A stretch of 64,000 nt of DNA from JASSUD01 sp031963005 (GCA_031963005.1 JASSUL010000003.1:1-64000), one strand, 5' to 3'; shown: positions 44,127 to 53,677, counted from the first letter of the stretch. Program-made: numbers and translations. Notes: generated from the sequence alone by a model not told the origin.

Positions 44127-45548
44127 TTAACGGGGAGCACTTAACAGGGTACGCACATCGACAATATGTCCGGTCATTGCGGCTGCGGCGGCCATGGCGG
44201 GGCTTAATAAATGGGTACGCCCTCCTGTACCTTGCCGCCCTTCAAAATTGCGATTTGACGTTGATGCACAGCGTTCTCCGGGCTCTAAGCGATCTGCATT
44301 CATAGCTAAACACATCGAGCATCCTGGTTCACGCCACTCAAATCCCGCTTGTAGAAAGATTTGATCGATCCCTTCTTTTTCAGCTTGCGCTTTCACTAAG
44401 CCCGAACCTGAAACGACCATCGCCTGCCGCACAGTAGGGGCAATACGCCCTCCCAAAGCCTGCACGACTTGTGCAGCAATACGTAAATCTTCGATACGGG
44501 CATTGGTGCAAGAGCCAATAAATACTTTATCTAATGGGATCGACTCTAAAGCCATATTGGGTTTCAGCCCCATATAATCTAGAGCGCGCTCCATAGTTTG
44601 ACGTTTACTGTCGTTGGACTCTTGTGCGGGATCGGGAATGCGCCCATCCACCGGCAATACCATTTCTGGCGAAGTTCCCCAGGTCACTTGGGGTTTGAGT
44701 GTGCTGACATCCATCTCAACCACGCGATCAAAATGCGCGCCTTCATCAGAAACCAGGGTACGCCAATAAGCTACCGCCTGCTCCCATTGCGCACCCGTTG
44801 GCGCAAAAGGGCGACCCTGTAAATACGCTAATGTGGTGTCATCCACTGCAATCATGCCTGCTCGCGCACCGGCTTCAATCGCCATATTGCAGACGGTCAT
44901 CCGCGCTTCCATGCTCAACGCACGAATCGCTGAACCCGTAAATTCGATGGCATAGCCCGTACCTCCTGCGGTTCCGATCTCCCCAATTACCGCTAGAATG
45001 AGATCCTTGGCCAAACATCCCTCTGGCAATACCCCTTCGAGACGTACTTGCATATTTTTGCTTTTCTTTTGCAGCAGCGTTTGCGTAGCGAGCACATGCT
45101 CGACTTCCGACGTACCAATGCCAAACGCTAACGCCCCAAAAGCGCCGTGGGTTGAGGTATGCGAATCCCCGCAAACAATGGTCATCCCTGGAAGCGTAGC
45201 CCCTTGCTCGGGGCCGATGATATGCACGATACCTTGCCGAACGTCTTCCATTTTGAACTGCGTAATGCCATACGCATCACAATTGGCATCGAGTGTTTGA
45301 ATTTGTAATCGAGAGATGGGATCTGCAATCCCTTGGCTGCGCCCCACGGTAGGGACATTATGATCAGAGACAGCGAGATTCGCCGACACCCGCCATACCG
45401 GGCGCTGTGCGAGACGTAATCCTTCAAATGCTTGTGGACTGGTCACTTCATGGAGTAGATGACGATCAATATACAGCAAGGTGGTACCGTCTTTTTCAAC
45501 ATGTACTATGTGTGAATCCCACAATTTGTCATATAAAGTCTTTGCCAT
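44127..45548 (-). CDS. leuC: 3-isopropylmalate dehydratase large subunit
   Basis: LeuC holds the [4Fe-4S] active site of isopropylmalate isomerase. The Met at 45548 (MAKTLYDKLWDSH) gives 473 residues, the usual length; the frame is open for 53 more codons but that part overlaps murB and is not coding. Cluster cysteines lie in FIGSCTNARI and EPGCSMCLAMN. Other aconitase motifs include CGDSHTSTHGAFGA. The C-terminus is intact. Confidence 0.97.
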   Translation of the reverse strand: MAKTLYDKLWDSHIVHVEKDGTTLLYIDRHLLHEVTSPQAFEGLRLAQRPVWRVSANLAVSDHNVPTVGRSQGIADPISRLQIQTLDANCDAYGITQFKMEDVRQGIVHIIGPEQGATLPGMTIVCGDSHTSTHGAFGALAFGIGTSEVEHVLATQTLLQKKSKNMQVRLEGVLPEGCLAKDLILAVIGEIGTAGGTGYAIEFTGSAIRALSMEARMTVCNMAIEAGARAGMIAVDDTTLAYLQGRPFAPTGAQWEQAVAYWRTLVSDEGAHFDRVVEMDVSTLKPQVTWGTSPEMVLPVDGRIPDPAQESNDSKRQTMERALDYMGLKPNMALESIPLDKVFIGSCTNARIEDLRIAAQVVQALGGRIAPTVRQAMVVSGSGLVKAQAEKEGIDQIFLQAGFEWREPGCSMCLAMNADRLEPGERCASTSNRNFEGRQGTGGRTHLLSPAMAAAAAMTGHIVDVRTLLSAPR

Positions 45549-45597
45549 TTTTTTACCAGAAATAAGTCGCCATGCCGTCACCAGCAACCCTGCTTCG

Positions 45598-46623
45598 TTA
45601 TCGCACGATGCAGGGTTCGGGTTCCAAATACACGCCAAAGCGTTGTTGCACATCGTGCTGAATACGTTGCGCAAGCTGCCAAATATCAGCTCCGCGTGCG
45701 CCACCATGTTGAATTAATACCAATGCCTGCTGAGCATGTACACCGACTGGCCCTTCTCGTCGACCGCGCCAACCGCACTGATCAATGAGCCACGCTGCAG
45801 CTAATTTCACGTCACCGTTGGGTTGTGAATAGGCCGCCATATCAGGATATGTCGTGCGCAATGCGTCAAATGTGGCTTTATGGACGATAGGATTTTTAAA
45901 AAAACTCCCTACGTTCCCCTGTACAGCAGGGTCTGGAAGCTTTGCACGACGCACAGCCACCACGGCATCAAAAATATCTCGCGGGCCTGGTTCGTCTATC
46001 TTGCGTCGCTTTAATTCCTCCGACAAGGCAGCATACTGTCCAGAAGGAGTCCAAGCTTTGGGCAAGCGCAAAGTTAAGGCCGTAATAACAAAGCGATCTC
46101 GGCCCGCGCGTTTAAAAAAACTGTCCCGATATCCTAACGCACAAGTAGCGGCATCTAAAGCAACCCATTCGCGATGGGCCAACTCTAATGCGCGCACTTG
46201 CATCAAATAGGCACTGATTTCCACGCCATACGCACCAATATTTTGTATTGGTGCGGCTCCCACTGTTCCAGGTATCAGTGCTAGATTTTCTAAGCCTGGC
46301 CAGCCCTGGTCAAGCGTCCATTCGACCAATGCCGCCCAATTTTCTCCAGCGCCAACCTCGATAAAACGATAATGTGCATCTTCATCAATTAAGCGGCGCC
46401 CCATACACGCCATATGCCAGACCACCCCCTCAAACACGTCAGGCAGGAAAAGCACATTACTCCCTGAACCTAATACCAGCCTCGCGCATTGCGCGGTGCG
46501 CGTATCGGCGCAAGCACTTAAAAGATCCGCCTCGCTTTGGATGCACTGAGCATAACGCGCCTGCACTTTTAAACCCAAGGTATTGTGGGAATCTAAGGGA
46601 TAATCCGTAAATAGTTTGGGCAT
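45598..46623 (-). CDS. murB: UDP-N-acetylenolpyruvoylglucosamine reductase
   Basis: MurB makes UDP-MurNAc, an early cell-wall precursor. The 341-residue length and motifs are of type I MurB: LVLGSGSNVLFL and NIGAYGVEI for FAD, GYRDSFFK, the catalytic Ser in NVGSFFKNPI and the final Glu in LEPEPCIVR. It is followed 50 bases later by leuC on the same strand. Its presence implies that peptidoglycan is still made. Confidence 0.97.
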   Translation of the reverse strand: MPKLFTDYPLDSHNTLGLKVQARYAQCIQSEADLLSACADTRTAQCARLVLGSGSNVLFLPDVFEGVVWHMACMGRRLIDEDAHYRFIEVGAGENWAALVEWTLDQGWPGLENLALIPGTVGAAPIQNIGAYGVEISAYLMQVRALELAHREWVALDAATCALGYRDSFFKRAGRDRFVITALTLRLPKAWTPSGQYAALSEELKRRKIDEPGPRDIFDAVVAVRRAKLPDPAVQGNVGSFFKNPIVHKATFDALRTTYPDMAAYSQPNGDVKLAAAWLIDQCGWRGRREGPVGVHAQQALVLIQHGGARGADIWQLAQRIQHDVQQRFGVYLEPEPCIVR

Positions 46624-47083
46624 ACCGTTATTGCACGCAGCGATAAATAATAAGGTCTATTTTAAAGTACGTATGGGCTTTCACAAAAGCATCCAGAGTT
46701 TTTATATTTGTTTGGCATAAATAGGGCCGGAGTTTTTAAACTCAGACCCATCACATTTTACGGACAATTCCACCCTATACCCCGCTAAACTCCTGACCAC
46801 TTGAAGAGCATTCACAGTATAGTGGAAACAGACCTTATGCATTTACGGCTCGGTACAGGAAGTCTAAAATGCAAGACATATTCGTTGTACATCACGTCTT
46901 TGAACAATGATGTGCAATCTCGGGCTTTCCTGCTTGAGATTGCGCTATACCGTCATATATTAAAAGTGCGCTAATACGCATCGGTTATTTGTATAGACTG
47001 ATTGAGTTGATCTCTACGCATCATACTACGGTCTATATTTTTAACCCCCTTTATTCCTTTTCTAGCAAAGCGGCCCATAAATT
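46624..47083. other. Divergent promoter region murB/zapD
   Basis: These 460 bases separate two divergent genes. GCAATCTC, 14 bases, GAGATTGC at about 46915-46944 is a perfect hairpin without a T run. CACATTTTACGGACAATTCC at about 46752 looks like a worn IS end, but no partner is found. No gene seen. Confidence 0.35.
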
Positions 47084-47839
47084 GTGATTCTCTACGAGCA
47101 CCCTTTTAATGAGCGCATTCGAACTCTATTACGGCTCGAAGATCTCTTCGAGCGCTCTACATTCTTCTTAGAGCAAGATCATGTCAGAGAACACCATGCT
47201 GCACTGATGACGCTCTTTGAAATTGCCGATGTGACCAGTCGGACCGATCTACGTTCTGAGCTGATTAAAGAACTCGACCGACAGCGCCATCTGCTCATGA
47301 TGTATCGAGGCAATCCGGCCATTGAGCCGACTATGCTCGAAAATATGATCGTGGATATTGAAAATACGCTCTCCAAACTCAATCAGATGCATGGCAAAGC
47401 CGGACAACATTTTAGCGATAATGAATGGCTCAACAGTATCCGCAACCGTGCGGCAGTTCCAGGAGGAACCTGTCGTTTTGACCTTCCCTCGTATTATGCA
47501 TGGCAACAAAAATCTGCCGAGGAACGCCGTAGCTATATCCGAAAATGGGAAGCTCCTTTCCTACCGATACGGGACGCGGCCAGAATCGTACTTAAAATTG
47601 TACGTGAATCGAGCCAAGTCGCCACGGTCACCGCAGTGGAAGGCAGTTATCAACAAATGCTCTCTGGGCGAGCCTATCAATTGATGCAAATACGCGTAGC
47701 GCCTGAGTTACACGTTATTCCTGAAGCAAGCGCCAACCGACATATGCTATGGATCCGCTTCACCACACAAGATGGCGATATGCGCCCACACCCCATAGAC
47801 AAAGAGGTGCCTTTCCAGTTAAGTTTGTGTAACTTATAA
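47084..47839 (+). CDS. zapD: Cell division protein ZapD
   Basis: ZapD cross-links FtsZ filaments at the division ring. The 251-residue protein begins (GTG start) MILYEHPFNERIRTLLRLED, a conserved ZapD N-terminus, and ends with FTTQDGDMRPHPIDKEVPF. It precedes yacG by 81 bases as in Burkholderia; the third usual neighbour, a Nudix gene, is now at 60 kb. Confidence 0.95.
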   Translation: MILYEHPFNERIRTLLRLEDLFERSTFFLEQDHVREHHAALMTLFEIADVTSRTDLRSELIKELDRQRHLLMMYRGNPAIEPTMLENMIVDIENTLSKLNQMHGKAGQHFSDNEWLNSIRNRAAVPGGTCRFDLPSYYAWQQKSAEERRSYIRKWEAPFLPIRDAARIVLKIVRESSQVATVTAVEGSYQQMLSGRAYQLMQIRVAPELHVIPEASANRHMLWIRFTTQDGDMRPHPIDKEVPFQLSLCNL

Positions 47840-47920
47840 AGTTTGCTGCTTATGGAGTGCGCCCCAAAGCCCTATCCATAACAGCAGACGGAATACACTG
47901 ACTCAAAGGCCCTCTCTGTT

Positions 47921-48115
47921 ATGTCAACTCCCATTGTTCCCTGCCCAAACTGCGGCAAAAAGGTCGAATGGAATGCCCAAAACCCATTCCGTCCATTCTG
48001 TTCAGCACGCTGCAAACAAATAGATTTAGGTGCCTGGGCCTCTGGAAGCTATGTTATTGCTCCATCTAGCGATGCCCCTTCCGAGAGCCCTTCAGACCCC
48101 GATCACACGCCGTAA
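47921..48115 (+). CDS. yacG: DNA gyrase inhibitor YacG (zinc finger)
   Basis: YacG is a small zinc protein that binds GyrB. Its 64 residues hold the four zinc Cys as CPNCGKK (C8, C11) and FCSARCKQID (C27, C31), followed by the conserved LGAWASGSY. It forms a probable operon with zapD. Confidence 0.95.
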   Translation: MSTPIVPCPNCGKKVEWNAQNPFRPFCSARCKQIDLGAWASGSYVIAPSSDAPSESPSDPDHTP

Positions 48116-48202
48116 CCCCCACTGCCTTTTATGATTTTTATAGGCTTTTGCAATAGGGGCTTATATTAATTGAGCTGAATTTATCAATTTAATGCTAATA
48201 AA

Positions 48203-48901
48203 TTACACCACCTGATTAGCATCCTGAGTGCTTGAGGATAGCTTAAGCATTAAATTGACCATATTCTTCAAGTACAAGTCTATAGGCATCTCACCATCGA
48301 AATTAGAGATATTAATGTTTGCGCCTGCATTAAGCAAAAATTTAATAATCTTGCGTGCATTACAATCGGAGTTACGTTGGCTGCCTGCATCAAGCAAAGC
48401 GTCCACACTAACTTCTTGACTCTGCTCAGTTCCAGCTGCTATTTTTGCCAAAAGAGCCCATCCAGAGATGCGGTAGTTAGGATTCTCTTTAAATTGCGCT
48501 TGATTGACGTTACATTTCTGCTCAGATAGTTGCTGCTGGACTTTCTTCATAGCCGCTAGTTCAAGAGTATTGAGATTATTAATACCCTCCCCTGTCAAAA
48601 CTTCCTGACCAGTTAGAAAATCTTCAGCACATGCACCAACTTCTCTGCTGATCTCCCTAGCCTTAAAAATTTCCCGTATAGGAAGATATTTGAACACCTG
48701 TGGCCATAATTCCGGTGGCATTTTTTTATTACCAAAGCCTTCTGCTTTCGTATTCAGCCCGTCAGTCTTTGATAAATGAGCAAGGGCCCCATTTACCGAG
48801 TTGTTTTTTGCTTTCTGCGGTGTCCCATTAGAGCAAGTACTATTGGCACCATAATCTTGAGTAGAAACAGAAGATGAATGAGAAACCCCACTTAAGCACA
48901 T
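48203..48901 (-). CDS. F-box protein with an ankyrin repeat
   Basis: The 232-residue protein has a Ser/Asn-rich leader (1-55). A likely F-box lies at about 59-97 (KKMPPELWPQVFKYLPIREI, then EISREVGACAEDF). A helical middle is followed by one clear ankyrin repeat at about 180-215 (IIKFLLNAGANINISNFDGE). No signal or membrane segment. The start has an AGGAG box. It is the third F-box protein in the window and, unlike the other two, is not strikingly AT-rich. Host-directed function is inferred. Confidence 0.72.
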   Translation of the reverse strand: MCLSGVSHSSSVSTQDYGANSTCSNGTPQKAKNNSVNGALAHLSKTDGLNTKAEGFGNKKMPPELWPQVFKYLPIREIFKAREISREVGACAEDFLTGQEVLTGEGINNLNTLELAAMKKVQQQLSEQKCNVNQAQFKENPNYRISGWALLAKIAAGTEQSQEVSVDALLDAGSQRNSDCNARKIIKFLLNAGANINISNFDGEMPIDLYLKNMVNLMLKLSSSTQDANQVV

Positions 48902-49279
48902 ATTAATGCTCCTACATAGAAAATTTATCGTGAATTATTTAAGAATACTCTTAGTAAAAGCATAGCATATCGCTGTAAGTCTAAATTTCATTCTTCTTCA
49001 ATATTGCCAAGTGAAAAACCATCATATAATCACCTAAAATACCAGCTCACTCTTCCTACCTTGCACTCAAGTCCGATAGACTTGCCCCTACCCCAAAGAG
49101 GCGACGTAGTAGATCAACCACTGCCTTTTATTGATATCTTAATAGACACCCAGGCCCCTGCAATAGGGGCTGCATATATTAGCGGGTATTCCTACTCTAC
49201 TTCTGTTCCTGTCTTTTTTTGAAAATCCCTTTCGTTTTTCTTTTTATTTCTTCGCGGTCAACAGTGCTTGTAAGCACCA

Positions 49280-49388
49280 TAACGGTCAAACTCTATGCCA
49301 GTCAGTAAGACTATTTGTTTTATAACCATTTTGATTATTTTGTACCAATGAAAATGCGGGGGTTTAATTTATATAGGGGGGATAGACA
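49280..49388 (+). repeat. Duplicated upstream region, copy 1
   Basis: The 100 bases before the gene at 49389 align to those before 50354, including CAGTAAGACTATTTG/TTAGTAAGATTATTT, TTTTGTACCAATGAAAAT/TCTTGTACCGATGAAAAT and TTTAATTTATATA. A related motif, GCAATAGGGGCTGCATATAT, lies at about 49167 with relatives near 50207 and 48153. It probably carries the promoter. The stretch 48902-49280 holds no supported gene. Confidence 0.65.
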
Positions 49389-50093
49389 ATGAGCCAAACA
49401 ATACAAAACAATAATGCGAATACGAATAGAAACTGCACAGACTATACACAGCCGCAATCCAGTCAATCTCGATCACCAACACCCAGTAATCTACCGCACT
49501 CTCCAAGCTTAAGGACACGAAGCCCTTCCTCCTCAACTAGTAATAACGCTCATTCCCCAATACACGACGCATCCGCTTTTTTTTCACACAATGCAGTAAA
49601 TCAGGAATCCTGGCTTAGCTATGACGAGCATGTTGCTCATCATGATGATGGCACACCGTTATTCATTTCCACAGAAGAATACTTATCTGAAGGCTCCACT
49701 GCCGCAGAAAAGTCCTCCTCTGAGGGCTCCACTGCCGCAGAAGAGTCCTTCTCTGAAGATTCCACTTCCACAGATGGATCGCTATCTGAAGATTCTACTT
49801 CCACAGATGAATTGCTATCCGAAGATTCTGCTTCTACAGATGAATCCCTATCTGAACACTCGAGTGATTTAGAGCAGGATCCTTTCTTGAGGAATGCTCT
49901 GCAAGATTTATCTCGGCGAGAGGAATTGCAACGTCAATTGGAACAAATCACTGGTGAGTTAGCATTACTCAGACAATCAAGAGCAAATCCAAATGCATTG
50001 ATATTAATTAAGAAGGAGATAGAGCAAATCCAACAAACTTTGAATGAAATGGACACAGCGCGATCTCATTCAAATGTAACCGTGAGAACTTGA
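49389..50093 (+). CDS. Ser/Thr/Glu-repeat protein, effector candidate
   Basis: This 234-residue protein of unknown function begins with an Asn/Ser/Pro-rich segment. It then has about six tandem 12-residue units of the type SEDSTSTDESL (about 98-160), rich in Ser and acidic residues, and ends with a coiled coil (about 168-225, RREELQRQLEQITGELALL). The ribosome site is GGGGGGA. The acidic Ser repeats resemble multiple casein-kinase-like phosphorylation sites. It has no signal or membrane segment. Repeat number probably varies between strains. Confidence 0.65.
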   Translation: MSQTIQNNNANTNRNCTDYTQPQSSQSRSPTPSNLPHSPSLRTRSPSSSTSNNAHSPIHDASAFFSHNAVNQESWLSYDEHVAHHDDGTPLFISTEEYLSEGSTAAEKSSSEGSTAAEESFSEDSTSTDGSLSEDSTSTDELLSEDSASTDESLSEHSSDLEQDPFLRNALQDLSRREELQRQLEQITGELALLRQSRANPNALILIKKEIEQIQQTLNEMDTARSHSNVTVRT

Positions 50094-50104
50094 TGGAGGA
50101 AATC

Positions 50105-50263
50105 ATGTTCCATGCAGCTAATGTCGATAATCAAGCCACTACAGCATTAAGTTTGCATTGGGCATGGCCACTCTTCTACTTTTATTTAAACTCTGAGCCT
50201 CTCTGCAATAGGAGCTGCGTATATCAAAATGTATTCAAAATAATACCGTTGAACTATATGTAA
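50105..50263 (+). CDS. Possible 52-residue protein
   Basis: A start 11 bases after the previous gene has a strong GGAGG site. It encodes MFHAANVDNQATTALSLHWA and continues for 52 codons with a hydrophobic WPLFYFYL. It overlaps the duplicated intergenic DNA, where the sister copy has no matching frame, so it may be chance despite the good ribosome site. Confidence 0.3.
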   Translation: MFHAANVDNQATTALSLHWAWPLFYFYLNSEPLCNRSCVYQNVFKIIPLNYM

Positions 50264-50353
50264 ATTAGTAAGATTATTTTTCGTTTTATAAAGATTTTAA
50301 TTATCTTGTACCGATGAAAATATAGAATTTTAATTTATATATAGGGATGTAAA
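50243..50353 (+). repeat. Duplicated upstream region, copy 2
   Basis: This is the sister of 49280-49388 and it directly precedes the gene at 50354. Sequence identity ends at the start codons, so only the upstream part, not the proteins, is shared. Confidence 0.65.
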
Positions 50354-51160
50354 ATGAAAACAGGAAATGCTATAAGCAATTTCATCGCCCGTGTGCGAGG
50401 TAAAAGCAACGGCACAAGGGCTTCATCCAACGGTTGTTTATCACAAGCATCCAGTCATACGCACCAAGGATTCCTCTCAGGTTTGAGAGGAAGAAGCGAT
50501 AATAATAACCCTTCTTCCCAAGTAAGCAAGGCAGTAGACTCACCGTCCACATATGCTGAGGTGATTTTTGACCACAATCATCATCAATCCTCAGAATCCA
50601 CATCCAGTGTAGATAACCCTCTCTCTATACCTAGTACTTCGCTCAATACTTCGCAGAAAGCGAAGGCCGTATTAACAAGATTAGACTCGGTATTCGAAGA
50701 AGTGCAGCAGCACGGCATAGATCATAGTTTTTCGAAGAAGTTGTCTACCGTACAACAAGCACATTGCCAAGCACGCGTAGATATGCACTCTCTACTGCAT
50801 GAAGGAGCGGAGCCTTTAACGGTGAGCGACGTTTCTCTCCAAATAGAAGCATCCAAAATGATGGGCGAACAAAGGCTAATATTAGCGAAGGAGCTGATGG
50901 CGAAGATCATATTAGAAAGCTTATGCTCGGTGCACTCCAGAGCGCAAATGCTAGGCAATGAGAATTCTATGCCGTTGTTGAATAACACAGTACAAGAATT
51001 TGACCAGATACGGTTACAGGCGACCACTCTAATGCAAGAAGCACAGAATTCGCCAGATCTTTTCAAGTCGGCATCTTGCAAATCTAAATTAGATGAAATA
51101 TTCAAAATATTACCAACGGTACAGCAACAACTGACAACACTACAGCACAACTCAAACTAG
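50354..51160 (+). CDS. Unknown helical protein, effector candidate
   Basis: The 268-residue protein has a basic and Ser-rich N-terminal third (MKTGNAISNFIARVRGKSNG) and a mostly helical remainder (about 100-265), including KAVLTRLDSVFEEVQQHGID and QRLILAKELMAKIILESL. It is not related in sequence to the neighbour at 49389 but is preceded by the same type of upstream region. No signal or membrane segment. Family not recognised. Confidence 0.6.
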   Translation: MKTGNAISNFIARVRGKSNGTRASSNGCLSQASSHTHQGFLSGLRGRSDNNNPSSQVSKAVDSPSTYAEVIFDHNHHQSSESTSSVDNPLSIPSTSLNTSQKAKAVLTRLDSVFEEVQQHGIDHSFSKKLSTVQQAHCQARVDMHSLLHEGAEPLTVSDVSLQIEASKMMGEQRLILAKELMAKIILESLCSVHSRAQMLGNENSMPLLNNTVQEFDQIRLQATTLMQEAQNSPDLFKSASCKSKLDEIFKILPTVQQQLTTLQHNSN

Positions 51161-51252
51161 AGATTAGAATTGGGGTAAAGTAATCATATTGCTATGAATA
51201 CTTTACCCCAACCCATTACACTTTATTTTCTCAACCGACTACCTACCTGCTT

Positions 51253-52512
51253 TTACCCCTTCATATTCTCGATCAATACTTCACCAAATCCCGAGCACGA
51301 TACTTGCGTTGCATCAGGAATCAAACGAGCGAAATCATAGGTCACGCGTTTTTGCGTAATCGATTTTTCCATCGCGTTCAAAATATTATCGGCGGCTTCT
51401 ACCCAGCCTAAATGACGCAACATCATTTCTGCAGATAGAATTTCTGAACTAGGATTCACATAGTCTTTGCCCGCATATTTGGGTGCGGTGCCGTGGGTGG
51501 CTTCAAACAAAGCTGCGGTATCGGATAAGTTAGCTCCTGGAGCAATGCCAATTCCTCCCACTTGGGCAGCAAGGGCATCAGAGAGGTAATCCCCATTTAA
51601 GTTTAGCGTCGCAACCACTTCATACTCAGCAGGGCGCAGTAGAATTTGCTGCAAAAAGGCATCGGCGATCACATCATTGACGACGATCTCTGCACCCGTC
51701 TCTGGGTGTTTGAAACGCATCCAAGGTCCACCATCTATCAGGGTAGCGCCAAACTCTTTTTGCGCTAATGCATATCCCCAATCACGGAATGCGCCTTCCG
51801 TGTATTTCATGATATTGCCCTTATGCACGAGCGTGACGACTTTACGATGATTATCAATGGCATATTGAAAGGCACGCCGCACTAAACGCTCGGTTCCTTC
51901 ACGCGATACGGGTTTAATCCCTATACCGCACTCCTGCTCAAAACGAATCTTTTTCACCCCCATTTCCGTGCGCAAAAACTGGATGACTTTTTTAGCTTCG
52001 GCAGAGTCTGCGCTCCATTCAATGCCGGCATAAATATCTTCCGAGTTTTCTCTAAAGATGACCATATTCACCTTCTCGGGATTTCGCACCGGGGACGGTA
52101 CGCCCTGAAAATAGCGAACAGGCCTTACGCAAGCATATAAATCTAAATTTTGGCGTAACGCCACATTTAATGAGCGAATACCGCCACCAATGGGGGTGGT
52201 CAAAGGGCCTTTAATGGAAACTACGTATTCCTGGATGGCTTCACAGGTTTCATCCGGAAGCCAGACATTTTCTCCATAGACACGCGTCGCTTTTTCACCG
52301 GCATAGATTTCCATCCAGTGAATTTTGCGCTTGGCGCCATAGGCCTTATCGACAGCAGCATCGACGACACGCATCATCACGGGCGTAATATCTACCCCAA
52401 TACCATCGCCTTCAATATAAGAAATAATGGGCTGATCCGGTACCTGCAACTGCCCATGGGCATCCATTGTGATCTTTTCGCCGTTGGGCACTACGATTTT
52501 CATATAAGTCAT
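51253..52512 (-). CDS. icd: NADP-dependent isocitrate dehydrogenase
   Basis: Icd makes 2-oxoglutarate and NADPH in the TCA cycle. The 419-residue length is standard. The start MTYMKIVVPNG aligns with Burkholderia Icd. The substrate loop is GGIRSLNVALRQ, the cofactor/metal region is VNDVIADAFLQQ, and the NADP-site ATHGTAPKYAGKDYVNP is intact. It is monocistronic and faces away from the long gene-free stretch. Confidence 0.97.
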   Translation of the reverse strand: MTYMKIVVPNGEKITMDAHGQLQVPDQPIISYIEGDGIGVDITPVMMRVVDAAVDKAYGAKRKIHWMEIYAGEKATRVYGENVWLPDETCEAIQEYVVSIKGPLTTPIGGGIRSLNVALRQNLDLYACVRPVRYFQGVPSPVRNPEKVNMVIFRENSEDIYAGIEWSADSAEAKKVIQFLRTEMGVKKIRFEQECGIGIKPVSREGTERLVRRAFQYAIDNHRKVVTLVHKGNIMKYTEGAFRDWGYALAQKEFGATLIDGGPWMRFKHPETGAEIVVNDVIADAFLQQILLRPAEYEVVATLNLNGDYLSDALAAQVGGIGIAPGANLSDTAALFEATHGTAPKYAGKDYVNPSSEILSAEMMLRHLGWVEAADNILNAMEKSITQKRVTYDFARLIPDATQVSCSGFGEVLIENMKG

Positions 52513-53494
52513 ATTTATTCCGCTCTCAACAAAGCCGCTTGATAAACAGCCGCTAATGAATAAAGATATATCTGCCTATTTACAAAATAAGCAGAATACT
52601 CTCAATAAAATTCCGATCCTTCTATTATAGAAGATCATTTATGCCTGCGCCTACGTCTGCGCCATTTTCAATGTTGACGCACGGCACATTATTATTGCCT
52701 TGTAGTACAATATAGACCTTACAAAAATAAAATCTATATAAAAATCACACTTTCGAAACGCATCATGCGTCATTTTTCTGCTTTAAGACAAAATACTCAC
52801 TCTTAAAACATTTCAGAACCGGCAAAGCAGAATACTCTCATCCTAAAAAGAGAAACTATCTTTTTGGCACGCCAATTACTATCCGCTATGATTTTATCAC
52901 TCCTGGCGGCGGCCTAATAACCGCTTAAAACAATTAAACATGTCGCCAATAGAAATCACATCATAGAAAATAAAAAGATGAGATTTCTATACAGTGGAAA
53001 TAAGCGTTATCTCTGTATAGTTCATTTCGCTTCGAAGCTACACTGATGACATGTAAAAGCAAGTTAAAAGCTCCAATAGGAAAATAAGTTTATTGTAGAA
53101 CCTTTAAGAATTCGTTTTGCATTAACCCAATCGACCATAATATTGAAAGAGGAAAAATAAATATAAGCACACAGAAAAAGTTGCAAGGCTTTTAAAGCAC
53201 AATAATGATGACTAAGAATTTTATATAAGGTGCATGAAATTTACATGCAGATAAATTGAGAGTGCGTATTCCAGTTAGATTGCATATAAAAATAACACTT
53301 TCAAACTATATGCCTCTCTCATAAGAAATTTTTCATTATGTATGTACTTTTAAAGCAACCCTTTTTCAGTGTACTGGTTTTGGGTAATTGAAATGAAGGC
53401 TTAAAACCTGCTTGGGATCTGTAAGTATCAGGTTCTAAAGCTGATCATATATAGATTCCTAGGATCCATATATTCCATTTTTAAAAGGACTAAC
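52513..53494. other. Gene-free kilobase with degenerate repeats
   Basis: No gene is supported in almost 1 kb. It contains the direct repeat AAGCAGAATACTCTCA (about 52588 and 52827), a second pair of about 25 bases around TATAAAAATMACACTTTC (about 52734 and 53284), and a small inverted pair TTAAAACCTG...CAGGTTCTAA at 53401-53438 resembling type B element ends. It looks like decayed sequence plus the promoter of the secreted-protein genes. Confidence 0.45.
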
Positions 53495-53677
53495 ATGAAA
53501 AAAATCGCTATCGCTTTGTTCGCCGGCTTCTTGGCTAGCGCTGCTGCTCACGCTGCAGATGTAAATGCATCCGCTCATAAAAATGCAACGGCTCCTGCTA
53601 GCGCAACTGCAGACAGCTCCAAAGCAGCAGGTTCTAACGCAGCAGCAAACCCATCTGCCGCACAAAACCGTTATTAA
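53495..53677 (+). CDS. Small secreted Ala-rich protein, paralogue 1
   Basis: This 60-residue protein has a classic signal peptide (MKKIAIALFAGFLASAAAHA-AD) and a mature part of only about 40 residues rich in Ala, Ser and Asn. An AAAAGGA box precedes the start. Its leader is nearly the same as that of the gene at 53908, so the two arose by duplication. Function unknown; periplasmic or exported. Confidence 0.7.
   Translation: MKKIAIALFAGFLASAAAHAADVNASAHKNATAPASATADSSKAAGSNAAANPSAAQNRY

Noticed and set aside
45549..45707. Frame extension of leuC upstream by 53 codons
   Set aside because: It overlaps murB on the same strand and LeuC proteins start at the Met encoded at 45548.
46740..46800. Possible IS end with ACGGACAATTCC
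   Set aside because: No partner end or transposase fragment was found nearby; similarity is too short.
49004..49222. 72-codon frame upstream of the Ser-repeat gene
   Set aside because: Non-ATG start, no ribosome site, and it overlaps a duplicated intergenic block.
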